The notes under the pieces were generated by a model, which worked only from the letters and a program-made list of their open reading frames with translations, did no database searches and was not told the DNA's origin. Positions 63,920 through 64,000 of a stretch of 64,000 nucleotides of DNA are shown in pieces. Location: NCBI RefSeq assembly GCF_025961575.1, contig NZ_JAOQNX010000009.1, positions 106,714 through 170,713 on the forward strand, read 5' to 3'. Positions within the stretch are counted from its first letter, which is position 1, and each line of letters starts with the position of its first letter. The DNA is from Rhodoblastus acidophilus (GTDB taxonomy: Bacteria; Pseudomonadota; Alphaproteobacteria; Rhizobiales; Beijerinckiaceae). The position numbers and the translations under genes were made by a program.

Positions 63920-64000
63920 ATCAAGCCTGATGAGCTATTAGTACCGGTAAGCTGCACGCATTGCTGCGCTTCCACACCCGGCCTATCGACGTGGTCGTCT
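63920..64000 (-). rRNA. rrl: 23S ribosomal RNA, 3' end (partial)
   Basis: The minus strand of this edge reads GTGTGGAAGCGCAGCAATGC, then CCGGTACTAATAGCTC, the conserved 3' end of alphaproteobacterial 23S rRNA. The gene continues beyond the window; the exact 3' end is approximate. Confidence 0.92.

Overview
The window looks like chromosomal DNA of a GC-rich alphaproteobacterium of the Hyphomicrobiales (Rhizobiales). The grounds are the lpxC-bamD-recN run, the fused ispDF gene, the dusB(nifR3)-ntrB-ntrC operon, an rRNA operon ending 23S-5S-tRNA-fMet, and the dispersed palindromes that are abundant in this order. A free-standing pqqA gene suggests a methylotroph or methanotroph relative (Methylocystaceae/Beijerinckiaceae), but that is inference; no methanol or methane oxidation genes lie in the window.

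Layout. 0-8 kb: envelope and repair genes (lpxC, bamD, recN), an antitoxin whose PIN toxin partner is reduced to its two ends, an alpha/beta hydrolase, and ettA. 8-17 kb: a membrane P-loop NTPase, a CBS-BON protein, a TetR regulator behind a palindrome, then a signalling run (small membrane protein, chemotaxis receptor, PAS-GGDEF-EAL protein) and an HXXEE membrane protein. 17-25 kb: ntrC-ntrB-dusB, ispDF, pncC and two tandem hemolysin III (PAQR) genes. 25-33 kb: an SGNH hydrolase; an amidase, MobA-TusA fusion and DUF2478 operon; a small lipoprotein; a CcmG-like thioredoxin; ubiH-xthA; matB; a GNAT gene. 33.5-34.5 kb is gene-free and holds a near-perfect parS site, an 18-bp palindrome and a nested palindromic element.

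34.5-46.5 kb: an epimerase and antiporter pair, a GntP permease, a secreted trypsin-like protease, a DUF2252 protein, pxpB-pxpC-pxpA (5-oxoprolinase), a two-component system and cytochrome b561. 46.6-50 kb: orphan pqqA with its own terminator, two paralogous secreted Sel1-like proteins, and a protease carrying six 48-residue DFNGDG repeats. 50-60 kb: a hybrid histidine kinase, an NRAMP transporter with a candidate operator, a His-rich DUF4142 protein, and an 1816-residue membrane GH94 protein that seems to lack the glycosyltransferase part of NdvB. 60-64 kb: tRNA-Ser(UGA), an IS21-family element with a frameshifted istA, the 3' end of a serine recombinase gene running into tRNA-fMet, and the end of an rRNA operon on the minus strand.

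Two repeat families recur: a 32-bp REP-like palindrome (ten copies, eight of them in four inverted pairs) and a roughly 160-bp palindromic element (two copies). All functions are read from protein families and motifs; no searches could be run.
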